Notes: generated by a model from the sequence alone, not told the origin. 7,001 bases of DNA from Nitrosopumilaceae archaeon (GCA_013330055.1 DUJB01000069.1:1262-8262), one strand, 5' to 3'. Shown: positions 1-5,809, numbered from the stretch's first letter. Made by a program: numbers and translations.

Positions 1-6
1 GAAATT

Positions 7-129
7 CTAATCGAATTTTACTTCTTCTTGGTGTACGGATGAATTACAGTGGGCACATCTTTCTGATGAAGTTTTAAAATATACCATGTGACATTGTTTG
101 CAGGCCCTTAGTTCGCTTAGTCTAACCAT
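7..129 (-). CDS. Spt4/RpoE''-like zinc-ribbon mini-protein
   Basis: A 40-residue reading frame beginning MVRLSELRACKQC and ending in TAG. It has two CxxC knuckles, CKQC at residues 10-13 and CAHC at 25-28, spaced as in a treble-clef or zinc-ribbon fold that would hold one zinc ion. The start of the ribbon (xRACKQCHxV) resembles the N-terminal half of archaeal Spt4 (RNA polymerase subunit E''), which pairs with Spt5 in transcription elongation. Archaeal Spt4 is usually about 60 residues. Here the part after the ribbon that would contact Spt5 is missing, and the tail is a short charged stretch (HQEEVKFD). An in-frame TAG lies three codons upstream, so the start is fixed at the only ATG. A weak TATA-like TTTTGTAT is centred about 26 nt upstream of it, consistent with a leaderless mRNA. 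It could be a free-standing zinc ribbon unrelated to elongation. I am fairly sure it is coding and unsure of its role. Confidence 0.6.
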   Translation of the reverse strand: MVRLSELRACKQCHMVYFKTSSERCAHCNSSVHQEEVKFD

Positions 130-345
130 AACAATCTAAGCTATAACAGTCATACAAAAATCTTGTTTTTGGTCCTTTGTATCTACATCATTTAGTCGTG
201 ATAACTGTAATAAGTCGGAATGAGAACTAACATTATGATTTAATGCCAGACTAATCGATATAATGGTACCATTGTAGCTCTTTCGATAATTAATGATTTA
301 AAAAAATTAGTTATAGAAAGTTCCAGAAGATTCAAGATCTCTTTT

Positions 346-495
346 TTATATTTTTTCTGTGATTTGTAACTCAATATGAATTACAATTACATCTGATCTT
401 CTTTCAATTTCAGGATGCAACTTGCTTTTAATGCATCATGTAAAGATAGTACAGCAGCTAAGAATTGCACCGGTAAAGATTATTTCTGTAATCAT
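346..495 (-). pseudogene. small membrane-protein frame broken by one in-frame TGA
   Basis: From the ATG at 495 the frame reads 19 codons of a hydrophobic segment (MITEIIFTGAILSC...), then TGA, then 29 more codons of a charged tail (CIKSKLHPEIERRSD...) to a TAA. Hydrophobic helix plus basic/acidic tail is a sensible layout for a single-pass small membrane protein. A single TGG-to-TGA change would explain the break. A short upstream frame, MKLKEFCL, starts at 518, and its TGA overlaps the ATG at 495 as ATGA. Minus-strand TATA boxes lie 25-40 nt upstream of 518. The segment may be a decayed gene, a two-cistron mini-operon, or chance. No family is recognised. Confidence 0.3.
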
Positions 496-541
496 AGACA
501 AAATTCTTTTAATTTCATTATTAAATCGGCATTATGTTATA

Positions 542-549
542 ATATAAAA
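542..549 (-). promoter_or_regulatory. TATA box upstream of the 346-518 small frames
   Basis: The minus strand reads TTTTATAT, centred about 27 nt upstream of the ATG at 518, which would give a leaderless transcript starting at or near that ATG. Further TATA-like boxes (TTTATAAT around 549-557, TATTTATA at 575-582) lie just upstream, so the exact start is uncertain in such AT-rich sequence. Confidence 0.35.
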
Positions 550-689
550 ATTATAAAGTAAAATGTAGATTTCTTATAAATATAGATAGAAATTGAGTAT
601 CATTTAAGATTTAGAGACTGATAATGAAAATATTTGATCAGTTTATCTGTATTTATGTTATTAGTAAACTACACATTGTAATTAGGAGT

Positions 690-1202
690 TTAGAATTTTT
701 TAACGATATATAGTTTTTCAAATAATTCTTTAAGAAATTTATCTGCAAATTGTTCAAAGGTCTGTGTTCCATATTTTGTATCATATTCCTTCTGTTGTTT
801 TTTATATTCATCAATGAGCCAACGAAAATCAGATTCCTTTAACTTGACAATATAGTTCTGCGCCTTGGTTTTTGATTCAAACATATTAAGCGTGAAAATA
901 CTTGCAAATTTTGTAAAGTTGTTTATCTTATATTTTTGGTTATATTCTTCTTTCAAATTTGTATAGTTTTCTTCAAGCCACTCTTTAACATCCCGTCGGA
1001 TAGTCAAAGAGGTATATGTCCCAGAAAAATCTACTTTCATGTTATGCATTTCTACAGAGTAATATTCACGTTTAATTTCGTTCATCAAAATTATTAATGC
1101 ACTTGGAAGGAACATGCCAGGATAATATTCATCTGTAGCCTTTTGTAATTTCGATAGAATTGCAGGTTTTAATCCAATAGTTCCATAACCCTTGGTAGGC
1201 AT
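690..1202 (-). CDS. protein of three tandem ribbon-helix-helix-like modules
   Basis: This 170-residue protein contains three copies of one pattern: a short strand, a long amphipathic helix, then a second helix. Copy 1 is about residues 7-43 (TIGLKPAILSKL...), copy 2 about 64-109 (SLTIRRDVKEWL...) and copy 3 about 117-162 (IVKLKESDFRWL...). The alternating strand followed by two helices is what ribbon-helix-helix DNA-binding domains show. Copies 2 and 3 share the middle pattern EY.xKY...F..FA..F, whereas copy 1 is shorter and more diverged. No transmembrane segment or signal peptide is seen, and the protein is rich in Lys, Glu and Tyr. Ribbon-helix-helix proteins normally dimerise through the strand, so three units in one chain is unusual. 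A TATA box 27 nt upstream of the ATG suggests a leaderless single-gene transcript. A DNA-binding role is inferred from predicted fold only, and no named family is recognised. Confidence 0.7.
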   Translation of the reverse strand: MPTKGYGTIGLKPAILSKLQKATDEYYPGMFLPSALIILMNEIKREYYSVEMHNMKVDFSGTYTSLTIRRDVKEWLEENYTNLKEEYNQKYKINNFTKFASIFTLNMFESKTKAQNYIVKLKESDFRWLIDEYKKQQKEYDTKYGTQTFEQFADKFLKELFEKLYIVKKF

Positions 1203-1225
1203 GGTTTTGTGAGTGATGTGGTTGG

Positions 1226-1233
1226 TTTAAAAT
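1226..1233 (-). promoter_or_regulatory. TATA box of the 170-residue repeat protein
   Basis: ATTTTAAA on the minus strand is centred about 27 nt upstream of the ATG at 1202, so transcription would begin at or next to the start codon (leaderless mRNA). Confidence 0.5.
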
Positions 1234-1313
1234 CTTTCAAGGGTGTAGGAACTCAGATTTACCACCTGGTACTAGCAAGCAACTTGGTATATTCAATAAA
1301 TAGATAACAAAGA

Positions 1314-1481
1314 CTATTTTCTATAATCACGTATTATTATAATTACAATCCAAACTGCACCCATGACTATTGTACCATATCCTGCACCAACATACATGGG
1401 TTGAGGGGGTTGCAATTGAGTTAAACCAACCCCCAATAGTAATAAAATTACAGCAAACATATGCTGCTTTGCTCCTCTCAT
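1314..1481 (-). CDS. small two-helix membrane protein downstream of the symporter
   Basis: A 55-residue frame beginning MRGAKQHMFAVILLLLGVG and ending RDYRK before TAG. Two hydrophobic segments, about residues 8-21 and 31-50, are joined by a short proline-rich loop (QLQPPQP). The basic ends (R2, K5 and RDYRK) fit both termini being cytoplasmic by the positive-inside rule. It starts 57 nt downstream of the sodium:solute symporter stop, on the same strand, with no clear TATA box between them, so co-transcription is likely. Some bacterial symporters of this superfamily travel with a small membrane partner (for example DUF485 with ActP). This protein does not show that family's recognisable sequence, so a partner role here is only inferred from position. 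Coding status is supported by the clean hydrophobic-loop-hydrophobic layout. Confidence 0.6.
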   Translation of the reverse strand: MRGAKQHMFAVILLLLGVGLTQLQPPQPMYVGAGYGTIVMGAVWIVIIIIRDYRK

Positions 1482-1538
1482 TAATGAGTTTTAGCACAAC
1501 GGTCTAATAAGATTTTTAGATGTTCTCGATTTAGAATA

Positions 1539-3092
1539 TCAAACAGGGTTTCTCTTTATGTTGTCTGTTCCTTCACTTTCAGAACCTGTAAAATTTTTCA
1601 GATCTTCACCAGTGATCACATCTTCTTCTGGTGGAACATAATCATTGATACCGTGTCTTTGTCTACCTGGATATTTCTTTTGCGTAGCTAAGGCCACTAT
1701 AATAAATAATGCAAACGATATTGGTGGCGGTATCATCGTATCTAGTCCTGCTAACTCTGGCGGAATAACAAAGAACATTGACAATCTTAATGCAGATCCT
1801 ACAATAAGTGAAGTAACAGCTGCAGGCATGTTTGCCTTTTTCCAAAACAAACCGAGTGTTAGTGGTGCCCATGCACCAGCAAAGACAATATCAAATGCCA
1901 AGATCAAGTAAACTCCCGGTTGAGGGATTAGATAACCAAGTATGAAGGCACCTGCCATCACTGGTATAGTGAATAATCGTGTGGTCATAAGTAATTTTTT
2001 ATCATTCATTGGAGTTTTTTTCAACCATCTTCTCAAAATATCTCTTTGAAGGATGTTTCTAGACATTACGCTAGATACTGCAAGCAAGCCTCCGTTTGCA
2101 GTTGACATTGCAGCCCCAAGTACACCCATCAACAGAGCTGCACCTATTGCAAAAGGCATGTGGTTTATTGCAAGTTCTGGCAGTGCAGTAAACGGATCTG
2201 CTAGACCAGGTAGGTAGTATAATGCAATGATTCCCAACATGCTTGTTGGAATAACTGTGAATAGTGTTAATCCTCCTCCCCAGAAGGCACCTCTTTGTGC
2301 AGTCTTTGGATCTTTTGCAGCAAATACTCTTTCCATAAAATCTAATGCAACAATATCACCCAATGCTAGGGCCATTATTCCAGCCCAATTTATCAATGCA
2401 CCATTTGCCATATCTGTTAGTCCAGATAGATCCAGATATCCTGGCGGCGCACTTCCCAAAATTGTGCCAAAATCAACTCCTGCAAATCCTGCAGCAAAGA
2501 AGATGAACGCTGCCCAGAATGCACCTATGGCAAGATAAATCTGGAAAATATCTGTGTATGCCGAGGCGAATAGACCGCCTGCATATGTATAGACCAATAC
2601 AACCAGAGCTGCAATAAGAATGCCCCAGAAAAAGTCTATACCAAAAACTGTCTGTAAAATAAAACCACTTGCCGCAAAATTTCCTGCAACTAGAACAGTA
2701 AAGCTAATTATCATTAAAACACCAGAGATGCCTTCTGATGCATTACCATACCTTCGGTAATAATAATCTGGCAACGTAAGCATTGATAATTTGTTAAGCG
2801 TCTTTGAGTAAAACAAGCCTGTAAGAATCAAGCATGCTCCAAGTCCAATAGGAATTACTGCACCTGCCCAGAATCCAAATTGATAAACAAGCGCAACATT
2901 ACCAAGTGATGAATTACCATCAATTGATTGAGCTGCAAGCATGGTTCCTACAAAAAACAGAGGAAGACTTTTGCCAGCAACCATGTATCTTTTGCTACTT
3001 TTTTTAACGAGCCTAGAAGTTAATGTTCCTACGACAAGAGATAAAATAAGAAATCCAATAATTGCAATGCCAAACCCATCCAACCCCGCCAT
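1539..3092 (-). CDS. sodium:solute symporter family transporter (SSS/PutP-like)
   Basis: A membrane protein of about 517 residues with about 13 hydrophobic helices (numbering from the upstream ATG: first at 10-28, last at 455-473) and a hydrophilic acidic tail (474-519). Family landmarks are clear: AAQSIDGNSSLG in the second helix (unwound core helix 1), LTLPDYYYRRYG after the third, YAGGLFASAYTDIFQ near 171-185, and MSTANGGLLAVSS at 331-343. In that last motif Ser332/Thr333 occupy the place of the Na+-site Ser340/Thr341 of PutP. It should couple Na+ entry to uptake of a small organic solute at the cytoplasmic membrane. The substrate cannot be read from sequence; urea, amino acids and carboxylates are all transported by relatives, and it is shorter than DUR3-type urea transporters. 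Two in-frame ATGs exist, at 3098 and 3092. I chose 3092 because the TATA box is centred 26 nt upstream of it, matching leaderless neighbours. Confidence 0.9.
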   Translation of the reverse strand: MAGLDGFGIAIIGFLILSLVVGTLTSRLVKKSSKRYMVAGKSLPLFFVGTMLAAQSIDGNSSLGNVALVYQFGFWAGAVIPIGLGACLILTGLFYSKTLNKLSMLTLPDYYYRRYGNASEGISGVLMIISFTVLVAGNFAASGFILQTVFGIDFFWGILIAALVVLVYTYAGGLFASAYTDIFQIYLAIGAFWAAFIFFAAGFAGVDFGTILGSAPPGYLDLSGLTDMANGALINWAGIMALALGDIVALDFMERVFAAKDPKTAQRGAFWGGGLTLFTVIPTSMLGIIALYYLPGLADPFTALPELAINHMPFAIGAALLMGVLGAAMSTANGGLLAVSSVMSRNILQRDILRRWLKKTPMNDKKLLMTTRLFTIPVMAGAFILGYLIPQPGVYLILAFDIVFAGAWAPLTLGLFWKKANMPAAVTSLIVGSALRLSMFFVIPPELAGLDTMIPPPISFALFIIVALATQKKYPGRQRHGINDYVPPEEDVITGEDLKNFTGSESEGTDNIKRNPV

Positions 3093-3113
3093 TCTCATAC
3101 GATAAAATAGAAA

Positions 3114-3122
3114 TTATTTAAG
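3114..3122 (-). promoter_or_regulatory. TATA box of the sodium:solute symporter
   Basis: The minus strand reads CTTAAATAA, centred about 26 nt upstream of the ATG at 3092 and only about 20 nt upstream of the ATG at 3098. It therefore favours the second ATG as the start of a leaderless message. Confidence 0.5.
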
Positions 3123-3216
3123 GATTGCCAGATTATCCGTAAAAAAAGTATTTATTCTCCGTCTAAAATTCATTATACAAAAAATTTCAAAATATTACAT
3201 ATAACATTAAAAATAT

Positions 3217-3426
3217 TTGATAGATTTCCTAGATGTAAACTTTGGCATTGGTTCCATTATCGAAATGGCTGTCATAAGTGGACTCGTTGGTCTACCATTT
3301 GTATTTACATCCAATATTGTTAAGATAAATAGAATTTTACGATATGTTGCAGGTACTGCGAGCTTGTTAATCGGAATCAACATAATGTATGAAATAGGCG
3401 TTATTGGAAAGCTGTTTGGTATCTAA
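3217..3426 (+). CDS. small two-helix membrane protein, possible C-terminal remnant of a transporter
   Basis: A 69-codon frame from a TTG (an in-frame TAA lies two codons upstream) to TAA. A shorter version would start at the ATG at 3265. Two hydrophobic stretches, about residues 10-31 and 41-66, flank a basic loop (NIVKINRILR). The second half (RYVAGTASLLIGINIMYEIG) reads like the closing helix of multi-helix transporters of the UreH/NiCoT/TauE type, so this may be the C-terminal stub of a once longer gene. That similarity is from memory of family style, not a search. No convincing TATA box is placed for the TTG start. It is the only plus-strand gene proposed here, divergent from the symporter and overlapping the end of deoxyhypusine synthase by 4 nt, tail to tail. 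Amino-acid composition is sensible for a membrane protein, so it is probably coding now or was recently. Confidence 0.5.
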   Translation: MIDFLDVNFGIGSIIEMAVISGLVGLPFVFTSNIVKINRILRYVAGTASLLIGINIMYEIGVIGKLFGI

Positions 3427-3436
3427 TTTTTTAGAT
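3421..3436. terminator. possible bidirectional terminator between convergent genes
   Basis: A 6-bp inverted repeat, ATCTAA and TTAGAT around a TTTT loop, spans the overlapping stop codons of the plus-strand membrane protein and the minus-strand deoxyhypusine synthase. The T run reads as U-rich on the plus strand and A-rich on the minus strand. Archaeal termination mainly needs a T-rich tract, so this is plausible for the plus-strand gene and weaker for the other. Confidence 0.3.
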
Positions 3437-4367
3437 TGAGTCTTGAAAGCAGCGCAGAATATAGAAACGGAAGTATTGTTGTTGCTTCTGCATGTATCGT
3501 AGTCTGTTTTGCCTTTTGAGTGACCTTACCCCACGATATGGCTTCTCTGACAAGTGCCCCGCTCAGACTACCGTCAAACTCCTGAGCTGTTGTTATATAG
3601 ACTGCATAATCTAGCCCATCACGGTATTGGTTCCACCACAGTGTATGGTGTTTTGATATGCCTCCACCAATCATGAGAGCGCCTGATTTTTTTGCCTTGA
3701 ATATGAGACCAGACAACAAGTCACCATCTGCAGCTACATTTAGTTTGAAATCATGATGTTTTTGTGTAAACAGCCAAATCTGGCTGCCAACTGCACCATC
3801 CATTATTCCAGGTACAATAATTGGAATGTTGTTTTTGTGTGCCCAATAAAGAAATGAACCTTCGCCCAGATTTTTTCCAATCATCTTTGTAATGTCAGAT
3901 GTTGACATTTCCTTTTTGCCACTCTTGTATTCTTTTTCAAGAAATGCTTGCATCTTTTCTTCAATTATTGGACCGTAGCTTTCCATTGGGACAAGCACGT
4001 TCCCCAATCGATGGATGTGTTTGTCTGCAAGTTCATTGTCATCAAGTGTAAACGAACCTTCCAGATAATTTGAAAAATACCTTGCAATGTCATGGTCTAG
4101 TGCTCCGCATGTGGTGATTACAACGTCAAACATCTTGTTTTTTATCATGTCTTTAATTATTCCTCTCAATCCAGTTGATGTTATTGCAGCAACAAAGGAC
4201 AGAAACCTTAGACATGTCTTGTCTTCAATCATGGTACAAAGTATGTCCAGTCCCTCTACAAGATTTCTTGATTCAAATCCTCCAGATTTTGACATTTGAT
4301 CAAATATGCTTTGGATACTGTCATTTTTTTTTATTGAAATGTCCTTTACTGGTCTGCCAGGTTTCAC
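3423..4367 (-). CDS. dys: deoxyhypusine synthase
   Basis: Transfers the aminobutyl group of spermidine, in an NAD-dependent reaction, to one lysine of translation factor aIF5A, the first step of hypusine formation in the cytoplasm. The 314-residue length is normal for the archaeal enzyme. Landmarks: TTCGALDHDIAR (85-96), VPGIMDGAVGSQIW (185-198), GGGISKHH (234-241) with Lys239 at the place of the catalytic enzyme-intermediate lysine (Lys329 in the human enzyme), and DYAVYITTAQEFDGSLSGA (253-271) followed by EAISWGK. All look intact. The start is GTG at 4367. A TGA lies two codons upstream in frame, and a TATA box centred 26 nt upstream supports a leaderless GTG start. The gene upstream on the same strand is arginine decarboxylase, the entry step of polyamine synthesis, which fits the need for spermidine. 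An internal Met25 start would lose conserved N-terminal sequence. Confidence 0.96.
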   Translation of the reverse strand: MKPGRPVKDISIKKNDSIQSIFDQMSKSGGFESRNLVEGLDILCTMIEDKTCLRFLSFVAAITSTGLRGIIKDMIKNKMFDVVITTCGALDHDIARYFSNYLEGSFTLDDNELADKHIHRLGNVLVPMESYGPIIEEKMQAFLEKEYKSGKKEMSTSDITKMIGKNLGEGSFLYWAHKNNIPIIVPGIMDGAVGSQIWLFTQKHHDFKLNVAADGDLLSGLIFKAKKSGALMIGGGISKHHTLWWNQYRDGLDYAVYITTAQEFDGSLSGALVREAISWGKVTQKAKQTTIHAEATTILPFLYSALLSRLNLKN

Positions 4368-4388
4368 AAATCATGAATTGGGATCGGG

Positions 4389-4396
4389 TTATAAAA
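4389..4396 (-). promoter_or_regulatory. TATA box of deoxyhypusine synthase
   Basis: TTTTATAA on the minus strand, a near-consensus archaeal TATA box, is centred 25-26 nt upstream of the GTG at 4367. It lies in the 63-nt gap after the arginine decarboxylase stop, so deoxyhypusine synthase can be transcribed on its own as a leaderless message. It is also the main evidence for the GTG start. Confidence 0.65.
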
Positions 4397-4430
4397 TCCT
4401 GTGCTCTTGGTATAATCACAAGTAATTAAT

Positions 4431-4985
4431 TTAAAAAAGTAAAACTGCTGCTGCAAATACAGTAGTCCAACGCCCCCTTGCATCTCCAATAGCACTTTGT
4501 GTGATATTTCGTGTCTTGTAAATCTCGCCTGAGATTTTCCATTGTTGTCTCTTTTCATTCCAGCTCTTATTCAGATCAAATGGTATTCCCAGAGATGAGG
4601 CCAGCATTTGTGCAGCAATATCTTCAGCATAATCTCCGGCTTCTTTTTCTGTTTCACCAAATGAGTGATATTCAGATAGGTAGCCATGTTTGTTTTTGTC
4701 AGTTGGTTCTGCAATACCAACTGATGCAGCCATCAATCTATGTGGTTCATTGCTTTGCTGCCTAGCATATATCACAAATTGCACAGTGCCAGGTCTTATC
4801 AATTTTAACCCTTCAGTCTTAGAAATTATATTTGCCCTTGGTGGAAATATACTTGATATTAGAACCAGGTTCGTGTTTGCAATTCCAGCATCGCGTAAAG
4901 CATACTCAAAACTAGTTAGTTGATCTTCATGTACTCCCTTTCCTCTAGTAAGAAATAATTTTTTTGGAACTAAGTCTAACATCAT
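4431..4985 (-). CDS. pdaD: pyruvoyl-dependent arginine decarboxylase
   Basis: Converts arginine to agmatine and CO2, the first step of archaeal polyamine synthesis. The 184-residue proenzyme should self-cleave between Ser44 and Ser45 in LVLISSIFPPR, turning Ser45 into the N-terminal pyruvoyl cofactor of the alpha chain and leaving a roughly 44-residue beta chain. YLSEYHSFG at 102-110 carries Glu105, matching the catalytic Glu109 of the Methanocaldococcus jannaschii enzyme. The N-terminal VPKKLFLTRGKGVHEDQL and the GTVQFVIYAR strand are also typical. It belongs to the PvlArgDC family, not the S-adenosylmethionine-decarboxylase-derived arginine decarboxylase of Crenarchaeota. Two ATGs are adjacent in frame (4985 and 4982). 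The TATA box fits either, slightly better the second. The neighbour downstream is deoxyhypusine synthase, which consumes spermidine made from agmatine. Confidence 0.95.
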   Translation of the reverse strand: MMLDLVPKKLFLTRGKGVHEDQLTSFEYALRDAGIANTNLVLISSIFPPRANIISKTEGLKLIRPGTVQFVIYARQQSNEPHRLMAASVGIAEPTDKNKHGYLSEYHSFGETEKEAGDYAEDIAAQMLASSLGIPFDLNKSWNEKRQQWKISGEIYKTRNITQSAIGDARGRWTTVFAAAVLLF

Positions 4986-5004
4986 TGCACTCTAACATGT
5001 AAAG

Positions 5005-5012
5005 TTTAAATA
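5005..5012 (-). promoter_or_regulatory. TATA box of arginine decarboxylase
   Basis: TATTTAAA on the minus strand is centred about 24 nt upstream of the ATG at 4985 and 26-27 nt upstream of the ATG at 4982. This implies a leaderless or nearly leaderless transcript. Confidence 0.55.
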
Positions 5013-5114
5013 TCTATCGTATAATGATAAAAAATTATTTGAAGAATTTAATTAATAAAAATATGTGTTGTTGTCTAACAAAAATACTCTATATGACTCA
5101 CAAATAAATCAGAG

Positions 5115-5399
5115 CTATTGTAATGTGATCTTAAGAAAGATCAATATGCCAGCAAATTCTGCGATATGAACTGCAAGAAGATATGGTAAAAGCGCTGCAG
5201 CATAAAGCTCCATCATAGAAAAGTATGCATATACTCCAATTATGTTATGCAAAAATAATAATCCTGCAAAAAATATCATACCTAATGGAAGCTGTGCTTT
5301 TGTTTTTTGATATATCTTAGCAAACACGCCAATCAAAACACCCAACACAATCATGTTTAGACCAGATACGATTGTGCTGATTGTCATTATTGGCTCCAT
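5115..5399 (-). CDS. small three-helix membrane protein paired with a winged-helix regulator
   Basis: A 94-residue protein with three hydrophobic helices, about residues 8-28, 38-60 and 66-90. A basic loop (KIYQKTKAQ) follows the first, and the third contains His78 and Glu81 in a VHIAEFAG segment. His51 lies in the second helix. It starts 24 nt after the winged-helix regulator stop on the same strand with no clear TATA box between, so the two should share one transcript. A winged-helix protein followed by a roughly 90-residue three-helix membrane protein is a recurring archaeal arrangement (in haloarchaea the membrane partner is called DUF7521-like). The match here is in topology and context, not demonstrated by alignment. 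A sensory or membrane-anchoring partner role is inferred. An in-frame TAG lies seven codons upstream, supporting the ATG chosen; Met5 is an alternative. Confidence 0.75.
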   Translation of the reverse strand: MEPIMTISTIVSGLNMIVLGVLIGVFAKIYQKTKAQLPLGMIFFAGLLFLHNIIGVYAYFSMMELYAAALLPYLLAVHIAEFAGILIFLKITLQ

Positions 5400-5423
5400 T
5401 AAGAAAAATTCATCATCCTAAGC

Positions 5424-5726
5424 TTATTTACCTTTTTCCAATTTGGTTACAATTTCATCAAATGTTTCTAAATTGACTTCTAAGAATGTAGAAATGAAAA
5501 AAATGACACCATATTTGTCACCAACTCGTGTTATGAGGTTGTTTTTTTCAAGTACGCCTATATGATGTTGGATTGCTTTGTAATCCAGTCCAAGCTCCTT
5601 TGCTAGTTGATTAGCATTAAGTGGCGTCTTTCGTATGGTAGATATGAGACGCATTCTGTTCAGACCGCCTTTTGATCCAGCAAAGACAAACCACAAGAGA
5701 CGCTTTGCGTATGGATCACCTGCCAT
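5424..5726 (-). CDS. winged-helix DNA-binding regulator (ArsR-like fold)
   Basis: A 100-residue cytoplasmic protein. After a lead-in helix (MAGDPYAKRLLWFVFAGSKG), residues 23-34 (NRMRLISTIRKT) form the first helix of the domain. The helix-turn-helix is at about 37-59 (NANQLAKELGLDYKAIQHHI) with the recognition helix at LDYKAIQHHIGVLEK. The wing is NNLITRVGDKYGVIFFIS at about 62-79. The tail (82-98) is an acidic helix, perhaps for dimerisation. This is the usual archaeal winged-helix layout related to ArsR. No ArsR-type metal-binding cysteines are present (there is no Cys at all), so metal sensing by thiols is unlikely. It heads a two-gene transcript with the three-helix membrane protein. It lies next to, and on the same strand as, the thiol/metal operon and could regulate it, but this is only positional. 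Confidence 0.85.
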   Translation of the reverse strand: MAGDPYAKRLLWFVFAGSKGGLNRMRLISTIRKTPLNANQLAKELGLDYKAIQHHIGVLEKNNLITRVGDKYGVIFFISTFLEVNLETFDEIVTKLEKGK

Positions 5727-5753
5727 TTTGAACAGTTTCGTGTACCTTCAAAC

Positions 5754-5761
5754 AATTAAAA
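5754..5761 (-). promoter_or_regulatory. TATA box of the winged-helix regulator pair
   Basis: TTTTAATT on the minus strand is centred about 31 nt upstream of the ATG at 5726, implying a 5' leader of only a few bases. It lies in the 83-nt gap after the thioredoxin-like gene, separating this unit from the upstream operon. Confidence 0.4.
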
Positions 5762-5809
5762 GGTCTTCGGGAGAAAGGTCACATTACAAGTATAGTGTTG
5801 TGAGATATT

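Larger units (their letters stand above)
130..689. other. gene-poor AT-rich intergenic stretch
   Basis: No intact reading frame longer than about 30 codons with a credible start is seen on either strand. The stretch holds a 12-bp perfect palindrome around GGTACC (262-273), a T-rich run on the plus strand (340-359), several minus-strand TATA-like boxes (542-549, 549-557, 575-582), and the interrupted small reading frame at 346-495. No tRNA cloverleaf or other RNA gene is recognisable, although the TATA boxes would allow a short non-coding transcript. Confidence 0.6.

Noticed and set aside
155..171. Short hairpin CAAAAA/TTTTTG
   Set aside because: A 6-bp stem made almost only of A and T is too weak to call a terminator and does not follow a gene.
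436..438. In-frame TGA read as selenocysteine
   Set aside because: Selenocysteine use is not known in this archaeal group and no SECIS-like hairpin was seen; nonsense mutation or chance is simpler.
624..713. Plus-strand 29-codon frame beginning MKIFDQFICIY
   Set aside because: It runs into the end of the repeat protein on the other strand, lacks a placed TATA box or ribosome site, and its composition fits AT-rich chance.
1645..1911. Plus-strand frame of 88 codons
   Set aside because: It lies wholly inside the symporter gene on the opposite strand; the symporter has clear family motifs, so this is a shadow.
2227..2538. Plus-strand frame of 103 codons
   Set aside because: Antisense to the symporter core with Pro/Ala/Asn-rich shadow composition and no start signal.
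4364..4558. Minus-strand frame of 64 codons across the decarboxylase end
   Set aside because: It overlaps the conserved C-terminus of arginine decarboxylase in another frame and covers the deoxyhypusine synthase TATA box.
4511..4923. Two plus-strand frames of 84 and 77 codons
   Set aside because: Both are antisense to arginine decarboxylase and show no recognisable domain.
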